Below are positions 15,591 through 23,855 of a DNA stretch of 64,000 nucleotides, piece by piece. The notes below the pieces were generated by a model. The model was given only the letters and a program-made list of their open reading frames with translations, did not search any database and was not told the DNA's origin. The stretch lies in the IMG/VR virus record IMGVR_UViG_3300005529_000032, positions 1-64,000 of that record; one strand, given 5' to 3'. Source of the stretch: a virus. The position numbers were made by a program, and so were the translations under genes. The first letter of the stretch is position 1. Every line of letters starts with the position of its first letter.

Positions 15591-18541
15591 CAGCGAGTCA
15601 CTCTCCAATTCAGCGTCACTGCGCCTGGAGTGATGCTCGAGGACGTACTGTTACAAACTTTGAAATTGACATTGTTCGCCGTCGGGTAAGGGTATATCTC
15701 CAATCCGCCCGAGGTCGACGCCGCATAGCCGGTAACACCAGTGATGTCGGCATTTGGAGTGAATTGAATCACGTCGGTTGTTGCGACGCCAGAAGCGGAG
15801 ACGGTAACAACTGTCGCGCATGTGGCCGAGGAGATCGCGCTTGTACCCAGCGCGGCCGTGCCCGACGCAATAAGTTGCACTGGACTGACCCAACTACCAA
15901 CGCCTGCAGTTGTGACACTGAGGTATTGCCCGTTTGAAGCTGGCGCTGCGGCAGGAAGCGTCACGGTATAAGCGGTCACAGACGTTGGAGCCTGCAGCCC
16001 GATGCTGTTCGCCGCCGCCGAGTTAGCAGTGCCTTGTCCAAGCTGTACAAATCCAGCCGTCGTGCCGCCGCTGGTGAATCCGCCTGTAGCTGTCAGGACG
16101 TGGGTCGAGTTGTTATAGCTGAGGTTTGTCGAGTCGCCGCCGAACGCGCCCGAATTGTTGTACTGGACCGCCGTGTTACTCCCTGCAGGCGTGCCATTGC
16201 CACTTACTGCCCAAGCCGAAGACTGACAGATATAGAGTGCGCCGGTATCGGTGCGGCTGTAGAGCGAGCCATTCACGCACGACCCCGTTGGAGCGCCGGT
16301 TCCACGGCACCAGCTTTCGCCGGACAGCGTTGAGCCGAGCACCACGCAATTTGCTGCAGCCAAGTTGCCCGTGTTGTTCGAGGTCGGAGCCGCCGCGCCC
16401 GCCACAATGCCGTTATCAGTGAGTGTCCCGTTCGGCGCAACATTGCCGATGAGCCCCTGCGAGGCACCGCCCGCCGTTCGATACACGTTTGCCGAAACAA
16501 CGCCGGTTGCGTTCGCGCACTTCACGTTGATGGTGTGACTGCTATCCAACGTTGTAGGACCGACGGAGGTCGAAGCCGCGGCACTCGCCGTCGTTTCGCC
16601 TCCGACAGGATCGAGGCCCGTACAAGTGAAGCTATAGCTTCCGGCCGCGCCGCCGACAATTGTCCCGATGGATGCAGCGGGCACGGAGGCAGCAACAGCC
16701 TTGAGGCCGCTCGAGCCGGAAATCGCCGAGACAGTCAATGGCTCATTGGCAAACGTTACGCCTTGGTAACCGAACTGCGCCACCGTCTGCGATCCTTGCG
16801 TCGCGTCTTTGATGTACACGTAAGGAGCAGAACCAGATTGTTCGCCGACCTGCAGCGTGTCCATGTCCGTGCGCGGGCTTTGAAACTGCATCTGCGCGGT
16901 CGCGCTCGAAGATGGCGAATAGATCGTTACTTGCGGGCCATAAATACGCATGTTCCCGTTCAGGATTGTTTGCTCTGTGCCGCTGCTCCCGCCACATTGC
17001 CGCAGTCCGAGTACGTCAACATTGGTCTGCGAGGCGTTGTAGGAACTGTTTAGATTCGGGTCGGGGCCGGAGCTCGTGACTATCGTGTTGTAACCGCCGT
17101 TGGCTTGTGTGCCATCGCACATACCGTTCAGGGTCAAGTTTGTCGCGCCCGCGGACGTGTTGATGAAAAAATCGCTCGACCCGGCGTAGCCTGTATTCGC
17201 GCCGCTCGCTGGTCCGGTGGTGTTCCACAGTCGGTGAACTGCAGCGATGGACGTGTTTGAGCCTTCGAGGTCAAACGCAAACGCGAGCGGGGAATCAGGC
17301 TCTGCGCCAAAGTAGAGATTGTTGCCGTGATCTTCGAACGAGATGGCCGAGTCTCCGTATGGGTGATCATGAAACGAATGAATCGCGCCGCCTTGAAACC
17401 GCATGGCAGCGATGTTCGCGATTCCCACTGGTTGTAAATCCTGCGTCGTCGAATCAAACACGTTTTGCAAGTCAAAAATATAGTTCCACTTCCCGGTGTT
17501 TTGAATCTGGACATACAGGTTCGCCGGCGAGTCGCAGTTGACTCCTCCCGGAAACGTATAAGTTCCCGTGGTGACTGCTCCGCCCGATACTGGAACGGTT
17601 AAGTTACTCGGCATTGTGCCGCAAACCCATTTCGAAGTATTCGAAGCGTTCGCTGTGCCGTTGCCGTTTCCGCCGCGGCCCAAGATCCAGACCGTTGCAG
17701 TTGCGCCGGTGTACCCGGTAGTGGTTCCGCCGCCTGCGGTCACAATGACGGTGATCGTTCCGCCGCTAATGGATGCGGATGCCGTCGCGCGTGGGGCCGC
17801 TCCGCCGATTGTGGTGTCGGTCAGATTCGCGATAATCAGGTTGCCGTCCGAGCCATTGGTCGCCGTCGAGCCGAACTGAACCATGCTGGTCCCATCAGTG
17901 CCGCCGTTGTATTTGTTGTCGCGAATCTGGGTCCCGTAAATGCCGTACAGTCCCATCACCTTCGGGGCGTTGCTCTGCGCATTGAAATAAATTCCCCGGA
18001 TGTGCCCTGCCGGTTTCGGGCTACCGGGCGCGATGTAGACCATAGGATCAGTGATCAGGCACGTCTGATTGACCTGCGACTTATCCCACCCTTGCCCCTC
18101 CATGCTCAACGTATAGCCGGAAGCTGACCGCGGCAACGCAAGGTCCGCGCATTGGCTGTAGATGTTGTCGCCAGCAACGAGCACAGCCGCTTGATCATTC
18201 GTTGTAATCCAGTTGATTGCCGTCGCTTTCGCGCAATCCCATTGCGTCGTGTAATTCGTCGCTGCAACCGTGCAGGACGTCGGAAAGCCGTCGGCATAGA
18301 ACTTTGTGTTGATCTGCGGAGCAAAGATAGTCTTATTGCTCAACGTTTGCGTGTCGGTTGTGCCGACGATCGAGCCAGTCGGAGCGGGTACGGTCCCCTG
18401 CCACGAGCTCGAGCCACTGTACACCGTCAGGCCGGCACTGCCGCTCGGCCAAGTTTGCTGACCGCCGCCCGGCCCATTGATCACAATTGTCTGTGCGAAC
18501 GCGACGGTGCAGCAGACGGAAGCGAGAAACCAACGAATCAT
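15590..18541 (-). CDS. Large tail-fibre-like protein with signal peptide
   Basis: A 983-residue protein whose ATG overlaps the upstream TAA (TAATG). It starts MIRWFLASVCCTVAFAQ, a signal peptide. Early LSNKTIFAPQINTKFY resembles the phage fibre 'LTNKTI' motif. The middle contains parallel-beta-helix-like repeats with 'G-x-N-x-G' turns. The C-terminal part has AVQYNNSGAFGGDSTNLSYN, a tail-fibre repeat motif, and a final beta domain ending VTLNWRVTR. Several Cys pairs (SCTVAATNYTTQWDC, QCADL, TCLI) would suit disulfides outside the cytoplasm. Receptor-binding fibre is the likely role. Confidence 0.7.
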   Translation of the reverse strand: MIRWFLASVCCTVAFAQTIVINGPGGGQQTWPSGSAGLTVYSGSSSWQGTVPAPTGSIVGTTDTQTLSNKTIFAPQINTKFYADGFPTSCTVAATNYTTQWDCAKATAINWITTNDQAAVLVAGDNIYSQCADLALPRSASGYTLSMEGQGWDKSQVNQTCLITDPMVYIAPGSPKPAGHIRGIYFNAQSNAPKVMGLYGIYGTQIRDNKYNGGTDGTSMVQFGSTATNGSDGNLIIANLTDTTIGGAAPRATASASISGGTITVIVTAGGGTTTGYTGATATVWILGRGGNGNGTANASNTSKWVCGTMPSNLTVPVSGGAVTTGTYTFPGGVNCDSPANLYVQIQNTGKWNYIFDLQNVFDSTTQDLQPVGIANIAAMRFQGGAIHSFHDHPYGDSAISFEDHGNNLYFGAEPDSPLAFAFDLEGSNTSIAAVHRLWNTTGPASGANTGYAGSSDFFINTSAGATNLTLNGMCDGTQANGGYNTIVTSSGPDPNLNSSYNASQTNVDVLGLRQCGGSSGTEQTILNGNMRIYGPQVTIYSPSSSATAQMQFQSPRTDMDTLQVGEQSGSAPYVYIKDATQGSQTVAQFGYQGVTFANEPLTVSAISGSSGLKAVAASVPAASIGTIVGGAAGSYSFTCTGLDPVGGETTASAAASTSVGPTTLDSSHTINVKCANATGVVSANVYRTAGGASQGLIGNVAPNGTLTDNGIVAGAAAPTSNNTGNLAAANCVVLGSTLSGESWCRGTGAPTGSCVNGSLYSRTDTGALYICQSSAWAVSGNGTPAGSNTAVQYNNSGAFGGDSTNLSYNNSTHVLTATGGFTSGGTTAGFVQLGQGTANSAAANSIGLQAPTSVTAYTVTLPAAAPASNGQYLSVTTAGVGSWVSPVQLIASGTAALGTSAISSATCATVVTVSASGVATTDVIQFTPNADITGVTGYAASTSGGLEIYPYPTANNVNFKVCNSTSSSITPGAVTLNWRVTR

Positions 18542-18879
18542 TAACGTCCCCAATAGCTGATCTGCGCGGTTCCGCCGCCTGAGTAAGTCAGCAGGTTCGC
18601 GCGCGCGTAAATGACCGGCTTCCCGTCGACATGGAACATGGTGGAACTAGTGCAACTCTGAGTGCCGCTGAGATCGAACCAGTTCACGTTGTCCTGCGAA
18701 CCTTCGAGCCGCACGGTGCAGGTCGCGGGCGAGCCGACAACTACCTGCAGGGTGTGATTCTGCGCCTGCGATAACCAACCTGGCGTTGTGCCGGCTGCGG
18801 AGAGCGTCGCAGTATAAGGAGCCGGAGATTGCGCGACCAGCAATCCGGCAGAAAATAAGAATAGTAGAAAACGCTTCAT
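18541..18879 (-). CDS. Small exported beta protein in the fibre block
   Basis: A 112-residue protein with signal peptide MKRFLLFLFSAGLLVAQ and a mature domain, VRLEGSQDNVNWFDLSGTQ then KPVIYARANLLTYSGGGTAQ. It resembles small carbohydrate- or matrix-binding sandwiches in phage structural modules. It starts one base after the terminase stop and shares TAATG with the fibre gene downstream. Function inferred as surface binding. Confidence 0.6.
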   Translation of the reverse strand: MKRFLLFLFSAGLLVAQSPAPYTATLSAAGTTPGWLSQAQNHTLQVVVGSPATCTVRLEGSQDNVNWFDLSGTQSCTSSTMFHVDGKPVIYARANLLTYSGGGTAQISYWGR

Positions 18880-18880
18880 G

Positions 18881-20902
18881 TCAGTTCACCCTGTGCCGGG
18901 AGCTCGAGGCGCGCGGCAGGCTGAATCCTTTCGTCTGAGATCTGTGCTGTTTGTCGTAACGCGCCGCTTGCGTCTGCGCGATCATCGCGAGCCGCGTGGG
19001 GTCCGTCAATTCCTGGCCGAACGCTGCGCGATAGTGTTCCTGGACCCGGACGATCTCCTCGCCGAGCCAGAGGCCCTTCGGCATGACCGCCTCGAGATCC
19101 TTAAAGGCCATCATGGTGTGGCGCAGGGAATCTAAGCCGTCGTCGCCGCCGATGCCGTCGATCGCGTTAAATTTCTGGACATCTTCCTGCCGCGGCGGTT
19201 GATCTGTCTTGGCTTCGCCCAGTCCGCGTATCGCTTCTTTGCAGCGCCGCCAGAGCACCATCTTCGGCAGAACCTCGGGTCCGCGCACTTGCCGGGTTTT
19301 CGAGAGCTCGCGTTCATACTGCTCGACACCCGCGCGCCGGAAGACCTCGGCTAACCGCGCCTTTAGCTCGTCCTCAGTCTCGTTCAGGATCGGCCGGAAA
19401 CGCAGCATCTCCACGAGGTAGCTCCACCCGGAGATCCGGTCTGTGTTCGCCGGCTTGAGCGCAATCACTAGCTGTCCCTGTGCGAACTCCTGCTTGCGCC
19501 GCTCAAACATTTGCTGCGCCATCTGCGGGTCTTTCGACATGGCGAGCCGCTCGTCGTCGTTGTAGCGGAGGAGGAACGCGCCGTATGGCCCCAGGACCTG
19601 CTTGATGCCGTCCGCCATCTGCTCGGCCTTAGTCTTATCCGCATCGGTCTTACTAAACGCGTCCGGCGAAAGCGCAATGGTGACTTGCTTCTCCGGCAAG
19701 AACTCGAGATCCGGCAGCCACCATTTCGCGAGCGTGACGCCCATCTCGAACGAGCCGACCAGACGGACCGCTAACTCGTCATAGATGTGTATCCGCTTGT
19801 CCTGTTGGTTTTTGCACGCCTTATGGAAAACTGCGTTGTGCGAAAAGCCCCAGTCGCCGCCGCCAAAGCGCGGCCACCAGGACTTGAGCTCCGCCTCCTC
19901 GATGACGTGCTGCGCCCAGGGATACCGCTCCTTCTCGACATCTGTGACGGGCCCGTCGGGCCGGAACTCTGAGAAGTAAATGCCGGAGCCCGCGTCCCAG
20001 TCGCCCTCAATCCAGTGCTTCCGTGTGATCTCGTCTTGCGCGAGCAGCATGCCCTCGTACTGCTTGTTCGTGCGTAAGTAAGGGTTATCCTCCAAACGCA
20101 TCGGGATGAAGATGCGGATCAATCCCGTGATCGGGTCGCGCATCGGCGTGTTCCAGGGGATGAGCTTGCCGTCTCCGCTGCGCACTTTGACGAAGCGGTT
20201 CTTCACCCACTCGTGCCCGTCGCCATCCGGGTTTGTGGTCGAGAGGATCTGGCAGCGCAACGGCGGAAAGGTCTTCTTGACAAGTTGCCCAGTCTGCGCG
20301 TCCCGGACCGTGTGTACGCGCAGTTGCTTTTTGTTGCGCAGCGAGCCGAGCAGTTTTAGATACCACCGCTCTTCGGGAATCTGCGTTAGCTCATCGAGCC
20401 CGATCTTAGTGAGTCCCTGGCCGCGGTATTTTTCGTACGCGTCTTTGTCGCCGAGGTGATTGGTATAGATCTTTGCGCCCGAGGGGAAGTCGAAAACCGT
20501 CGGGTCATCCTTCGCCTTGCCGCCAAAGGGACGAAAGAACTCCTTGCACTCGTCCACGAACTCGGCCATCGACTGATACTCTTTGCGCAACAGAAGGCCG
20601 CGGAAGCTCGGCTCGTTCAGATACGAATAGCGCGCCGGGTCGTCGGGCTCGAGCCGCGGGTCTCCCATGGCGCACCACGCAATCAGCGCGGAGCTCTTGC
20701 TGCCGCCGCGACGGCCGCCGATCAGAATCTCATCGTAAGGACAGAGCAGGGTCCATGTCTGGGGCCCAATGTTCGACGCCCAGTTGGTGCTGCCATCTTT
20801 CGGATTGAGGAATTTAACCTGAAATCCCGGATCGAGGCCCGGCTGCTCATATTGGAGCCAGTGCGGTACGTCCGGAATGGGATAACTTAGTGCGCCGTCC
20901 AT
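18881..20902 (-). CDS. terL: Terminase large subunit
   Basis: A 673-residue protein from ATG 20902. Earlier in-frame residues lie inside the upstream gene and look like shadow coding. A deviant Walker A, IGGRRGGSKSS, is at residues 61-71 and Walker B, TKIGLDE, near 164-170. The coupling region LSTTNPDGDGHEWVKNRF follows, then an RNase-H-like nuclease with GGGDWGFSHNAVF and IALSPDAF as candidate acidic metal ligands. The motor cuts concatemeric DNA and drives it into the prohead through the portal. It lies between two fibre genes rather than next to a small terminase. Confidence 0.9.
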   Translation of the reverse strand: MDGALSYPIPDVPHWLQYEQPGLDPGFQVKFLNPKDGSTNWASNIGPQTWTLLCPYDEILIGGRRGGSKSSALIAWCAMGDPRLEPDDPARYSYLNEPSFRGLLLRKEYQSMAEFVDECKEFFRPFGGKAKDDPTVFDFPSGAKIYTNHLGDKDAYEKYRGQGLTKIGLDELTQIPEERWYLKLLGSLRNKKQLRVHTVRDAQTGQLVKKTFPPLRCQILSTTNPDGDGHEWVKNRFVKVRSGDGKLIPWNTPMRDPITGLIRIFIPMRLEDNPYLRTNKQYEGMLLAQDEITRKHWIEGDWDAGSGIYFSEFRPDGPVTDVEKERYPWAQHVIEEAELKSWWPRFGGGDWGFSHNAVFHKACKNQQDKRIHIYDELAVRLVGSFEMGVTLAKWWLPDLEFLPEKQVTIALSPDAFSKTDADKTKAEQMADGIKQVLGPYGAFLLRYNDDERLAMSKDPQMAQQMFERRKQEFAQGQLVIALKPANTDRISGWSYLVEMLRFRPILNETEDELKARLAEVFRRAGVEQYERELSKTRQVRGPEVLPKMVLWRRCKEAIRGLGEAKTDQPPRQEDVQKFNAIDGIGGDDGLDSLRHTMMAFKDLEAVMPKGLWLGEEIVRVQEHYRAAFGQELTDPTRLAMIAQTQAARYDKQHRSQTKGFSLPRASSSRHRVN

Positions 20903-22791
20903 CCCCCGCCGCCGGTGCAATACGCGAGTAAGTGATAACTGCCGCCGCCCGAGATATTCGCTCCATAAACGTTTGTGTTCGCGTCCTTGACCGGCTGCAT
21001 GGTTCCTTCGTTCGTGCCATTGCAAGCCGGTAGTTGGATCACATTGACCGGGGTCATCATGATCGCCATCCCGCCCACAAATAACGTCGTCGGCGCTACT
21101 CCCGTGCCGGCCTGCCCGGCTGATATCTGCGCTTGCGAGCCGAACATGCTATACGAGACAAAGCCCGCGTTGTTTGGGTCCGAAGAGTTTGTTGAGCGGA
21201 AGCCCGACTCGGTCGCTGTGCCGTTCGGCGCCGTCGTGATGTAGCTGATGGTGTTGGTCTGGCCGATCGCCTGGAAGCGCACGCCGCCTGTGCCGAGACG
21301 TGGGTCGTAAGTCCAGGAGTAACCGCCGCCAAAGTTCCAAGTGCCGACGGACCCATTGCCGAGCACAACTTCGTTCGAGGCGGTGCAGTAAGCCCGATAC
21401 CCGATGCAAGTCGAGTTAGTCAGGATCGATGAGGAGTTCTTGGTTGCATTTTCTCCCAACAGCGTCATCTGACTATCCGTCGTAATGTGTTTATTGACAT
21501 TGTTGATGTCGAGGAAGTCGTTGCCCGAATAAAATCCGATTGCCGTGTCGTCATTCGCGCCGTCCTGCACAAAGAACAAAGAACTGCCGCCGATCGCGGT
21601 CAGATGGTTGTTGACACAGACAGTCGGCACGCTTCCGTCGGCATTTGTGCATTGGCCGGCGTTGGTTCCGACAGCAGTGTTATAGAGTCCCCCGGTCTGA
21701 TCCTGCAGCGCGGAAGCTCCAATACAGACGTTGTCTTCACTCGCGCCCACTCCGCCCACAAACAGATTGCAAGCCGCGACGCCGACGCCAGTGTTAAACC
21801 GTCCGTGCTGCGCATCCTGCAAGGTGCTCGGCCCGATAGCGACGTTGTTCGCGCCATCGATGTTCGCGTTGAGGGCTTCGTCTCCATCGGCGGTGTTTAG
21901 GAATCCACCGATGTTCTGCTGGCAACTGAGAACCCCGGTGCAAGTGTTGCGGAAGCCGTAACGATTAAACTCCAGCGAGTCGACGCCGGTGGCGGTGTTA
22001 AAGAATCCCGAGCCGTTTGATGCAAGCGCGTTTGTTCCGCCGCCAAAGTTCCAATACCCACTGCTGTTCGCCGCGAGTACATTGAAGCCAAAGCCAGAAT
22101 TGAACGTGCCGTCTAAGCCGAACGCATCGGTGCGGCCTGGTACGGTCGAGGCTAAGGAGTTCCCGCCCCACCCGATGTTCTCTGCCGAGAGATTGCTCCG
22201 CAACTCCGCGGCGTTGCTACTGCCGGTCGCGCCGTCGAGTTGCGCGATGCTGGCCGGTTGCAGGCTGACAATCTGCTTGACCGAGATCGCGCTCAACGTC
22301 CCGTGAAATCCGGCCGCCTCAGACTCGACTGTGCTTGGAGCAGGCGTGAAGGTAACGCTTGCGTTTCCAGTGGTCCCCGCAATCAGATCCATGGACGTCG
22401 GGTTGACGCCCGTGTCTGAGCAAGACCAAAACGTTGTCGCACTCACAGACCCGAGAGCCACTGTGACGGCGCCGCAGCCGGTGTAAGTCCACGCAATCAA
22501 ATAATGCGTGCCGGTCGTGACAGCGAAAGCGGGCGAGGTGAGAGCGCCCGTCGAATTGACGGCAAAGGTGTAAGTGCCGCCGCCGCTATTGGTGACTCCG
22601 CTTCCAACGGTCCATGTTGCCGGCGCGGTGTTTAGCTCTGTGGTGGTCGCAGAGTTTGTGGTCTGGGGTATTTGTAGCGGGTTCTTGTTCCGGATCTGCG
22701 TCTGGAAATCGAACTGAGATTGTTGCCCATTCGCCAGTCCTGCTGTAACAAGCAGAATGGCTAGGCAGGTCTCAATACAGCGGGATTTCAT
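20887..22791 (-). CDS. YadA-head-like fibre protein with signal peptide
   Basis: A 634-residue protein with N-terminal signal peptide MKSRCIETCLAILLVTAGLA (cleavage near ANGQ). Residues 60-200 form a beta-sandwich. From about 210 to 400, short repeats of the form 'G-x-x-N-T-A-x-G-x-x-A-L' (GFFNTATGVDSLEFNRYGFR, NVAIGPSTLQDAQHGRFNTG, YNTAVGTNAGQ) match left-handed beta-roll heads of YadA/Hep_Hag trimeric adhesins. The C-terminus GGSYHLLAYCTGGGGWTAH resembles fibre tip ends. Probable trimeric adsorption fibre; ends 16 bases into the terminase gene. Confidence 0.7.
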   Translation of the reverse strand: MKSRCIETCLAILLVTAGLANGQQSQFDFQTQIRNKNPLQIPQTTNSATTTELNTAPATWTVGSGVTNSGGGTYTFAVNSTGALTSPAFAVTTGTHYLIAWTYTGCGAVTVALGSVSATTFWSCSDTGVNPTSMDLIAGTTGNASVTFTPAPSTVESEAAGFHGTLSAISVKQIVSLQPASIAQLDGATGSSNAAELRSNLSAENIGWGGNSLASTVPGRTDAFGLDGTFNSGFGFNVLAANSSGYWNFGGGTNALASNGSGFFNTATGVDSLEFNRYGFRNTCTGVLSCQQNIGGFLNTADGDEALNANIDGANNVAIGPSTLQDAQHGRFNTGVGVAACNLFVGGVGASEDNVCIGASALQDQTGGLYNTAVGTNAGQCTNADGSVPTVCVNNHLTAIGGSSLFFVQDGANDDTAIGFYSGNDFLDINNVNKHITTDSQMTLLGENATKNSSSILTNSTCIGYRAYCTASNEVVLGNGSVGTWNFGGGYSWTYDPRLGTGGVRFQAIGQTNTISYITTAPNGTATESGFRSTNSSDPNNAGFVSYSMFGSQAQISAGQAGTGVAPTTLFVGGMAIMMTPVNVIQLPACNGTNEGTMQPVKDANTNVYGANISGGGSYHLLAYCTGGGGWTAH

Positions 22792-22988
22792 TGCCCGTAG
22801 TTCTTGCGCCTCTTCTGCGCGTTCACAGCGAAACGCGACTTCTGACCGATCTTTCCTTTGGCTTGATAGTGCTCGCGAGCGAACTCCATCGGGCTCTGCC
22901 CATGCTGCCTCGCAACGCGCGTGAGCGAGCCTTCCTCGAAATCAGGACTTTTTGTCGTCCGCTGAATCCACTTTTCCTGGATCGCCAT
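22788..22988 (-). CDS. Small basic phage protein
   Basis: A 66-residue protein (MAIQEKWIQRTTKSPDFEEG start) rich in Lys/Arg/Gln with an ending AVNAQKRRKNYG. ATG 22988 is preceded by GGAGGAG. Similar short basic proteins occur next to lysis or packaging genes in other phages. No function known. It overlaps both the membrane protein upstream and the fibre gene downstream. Confidence 0.55.
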   Translation of the reverse strand: MAIQEKWIQRTTKSPDFEEGSLTRVARQHGQSPMEFAREHYQAKGKIGQKSRFAVNAQKRRKNYGQ

Positions 22989-23127
22989 CGACTCCTCCCT
23001 CAAAAGGCCCGCTCGGCTCTGGTTCTTTCAGATGCACCTCGCGCCGCTTGCAGCAATGCGTCCCGATATACAAACCGAGCGCAAACAGCACGACGAACAG
23101 CAGGATCATTGCGACCGCCCACTTCAT
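22942..23127 (-). CDS. Small single-pass membrane protein
   Basis: A 61-residue protein. Residues 3-23 (WAVAMILLFVVLFALGLYIG) are a transmembrane helix, followed by CCKRR and an acidic soluble tail. Size and topology fit a holin-like or spanin-like accessory, but no lysis gene is adjacent. It overlaps the upstream gene by ATGA. Confidence 0.55.
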   Translation of the reverse strand: MKWAVAMILLFVVLFALGLYIGTHCCKRREVHLKEPEPSGPFEGGVDGDPGKVDSADDKKS

Positions 23128-23306
23128 GAGCCGTACGGTTTCCGCTTGCGCGACGGCGAAGCCCGCTCCGGCAGTCCCTTTTCCTTCGTGGCCGCGAAGT
23201 CGTGCATTTGCTGGTGCGTCATATGGATGCCGCGCTCCTCCGCCATGCCGGGATTGTGTTCCAGCATCCCGAAGAATTTACGCTGCTTCTTGCTGACTGC
23301 CGGCAT
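23124..23306 (-). CDS. DUF3008-like small protein
   Basis: A 60-residue basic protein starting MPAVSKKQRKFFGMLEHNPG. The 'MPAxSKKQQRFFGM' opening is characteristic of the DUF3008 family of small phage and bacterial proteins. The function of the family is unknown to me. It is embedded in a set of tiny overlapping genes before the fibre/terminase operon. Confidence 0.6.
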   Translation of the reverse strand: MPAVSKKQRKFFGMLEHNPGMAEERGIHMTHQQMHDFAATKEKGLPERASPSRKRKPYGS

Positions 23307-23315
23307 GCGAAGCCC

Positions 23316-23651
23316 CTACGTCGTCGGTGTCGGCGGAGTCTGTGTGCTCCCCTGGCCGCTCAAACTCTGCGTCTCGGCGTCGACGCGCGCCTGCAGGTTG
23401 TTAATGTCGCTGACCACCGACTCGATATCGGCGTCACTCGTGCCGCTCTGCGCCGATGCCAACTTGTTTGCGATAGCCGTGAGCTCGTTGCTGATGCTCG
23501 CTCCCATGCTGGCTACGCTGTGCTTGAGGTCGTCTAGTGCTGCCATGATTTGCTCCTGTGTTTTGTCGAGAGTGTCGAACCGGGGAAAGAGCTCAGATCG
23601 CAGCAGGTTGCGGATAAACCGCTCCCAACTCGACCATCCTATTCCCATCAT
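23316..23651 (-). CDS. Coiled-coil protein at the head of the structural operon
   Basis: A 111-residue protein. Residues 28-70 form amphipathic helix/coiled coil (DKTQEQIMAALDDLKHSVAS) and the C-terminus is Thr/Pro-rich. It is the first gene after an operator-like site (23676-23686) and so may lead the late operon. No strong ribosome-binding site is visible. Comparable small coiled-coil proteins occur in many phages; function unknown. Confidence 0.55.
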   Translation of the reverse strand: MMGIGWSSWERFIRNLLRSELFPRFDTLDKTQEQIMAALDDLKHSVASMGASISNELTAIANKLASAQSGTSDADIESVVSDINNLQARVDAETQSLSGQGSTQTPPTPTT

Positions 23652-23675
23652 GCCTAGCAGTGTACCTTAGAAAAC

Positions 23676-23686
23676 CTACTTAGTAA
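23676..23686. promoter_or_regulatory. Operator-like palindrome upstream of the late operon
   Basis: CTACTTAGTAA (centre 23681) is flanked on both sides by GTACCTTA copies (23662 and 23689). These lie one operator spacing away in either direction within a base or so. It sits in the gap between the DUF3309-like gene and the next leftward gene. Confidence 0.55.
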
Positions 23687-23693
23687 CAGTACC

Positions 23694-23855
23694 TTACGGG
23701 TGCCGGAACGCTCCGAAAATCAGCAAAAGCACGAGGATGAGGACCAATAATCCTAAGCCGCCGCTCGGATAGTACCCCCAGTTTGCCGAGTAGGGCCACA
23801 CGGGAAATACTCCGAGCGTAAGCACCAGGAGCACGATAATCAGTACGATCAACAT
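23694..23855 (-). CDS. DUF3309-family membrane peptide
   Basis: A 53-residue protein, starting MLIVLIIVLLVLTLGVFPVW and continuing with PYSANWGYYPSGGLGLLVLI. The pattern of two transmembrane segments around 'PxWPYSxxWGYxPSGGLG' is the signature of DUF3309. GGAGGAG precedes the ATG, and the gene overlaps the end of the methyltransferase gene by seven bases. Function of the family is unknown; a membrane role is clear from the sequence. Confidence 0.75.
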   Translation of the reverse strand: MLIVLIIVLLVLTLGVFPVWPYSANWGYYPSGGLGLLVLILVLLLIFGAFRHP

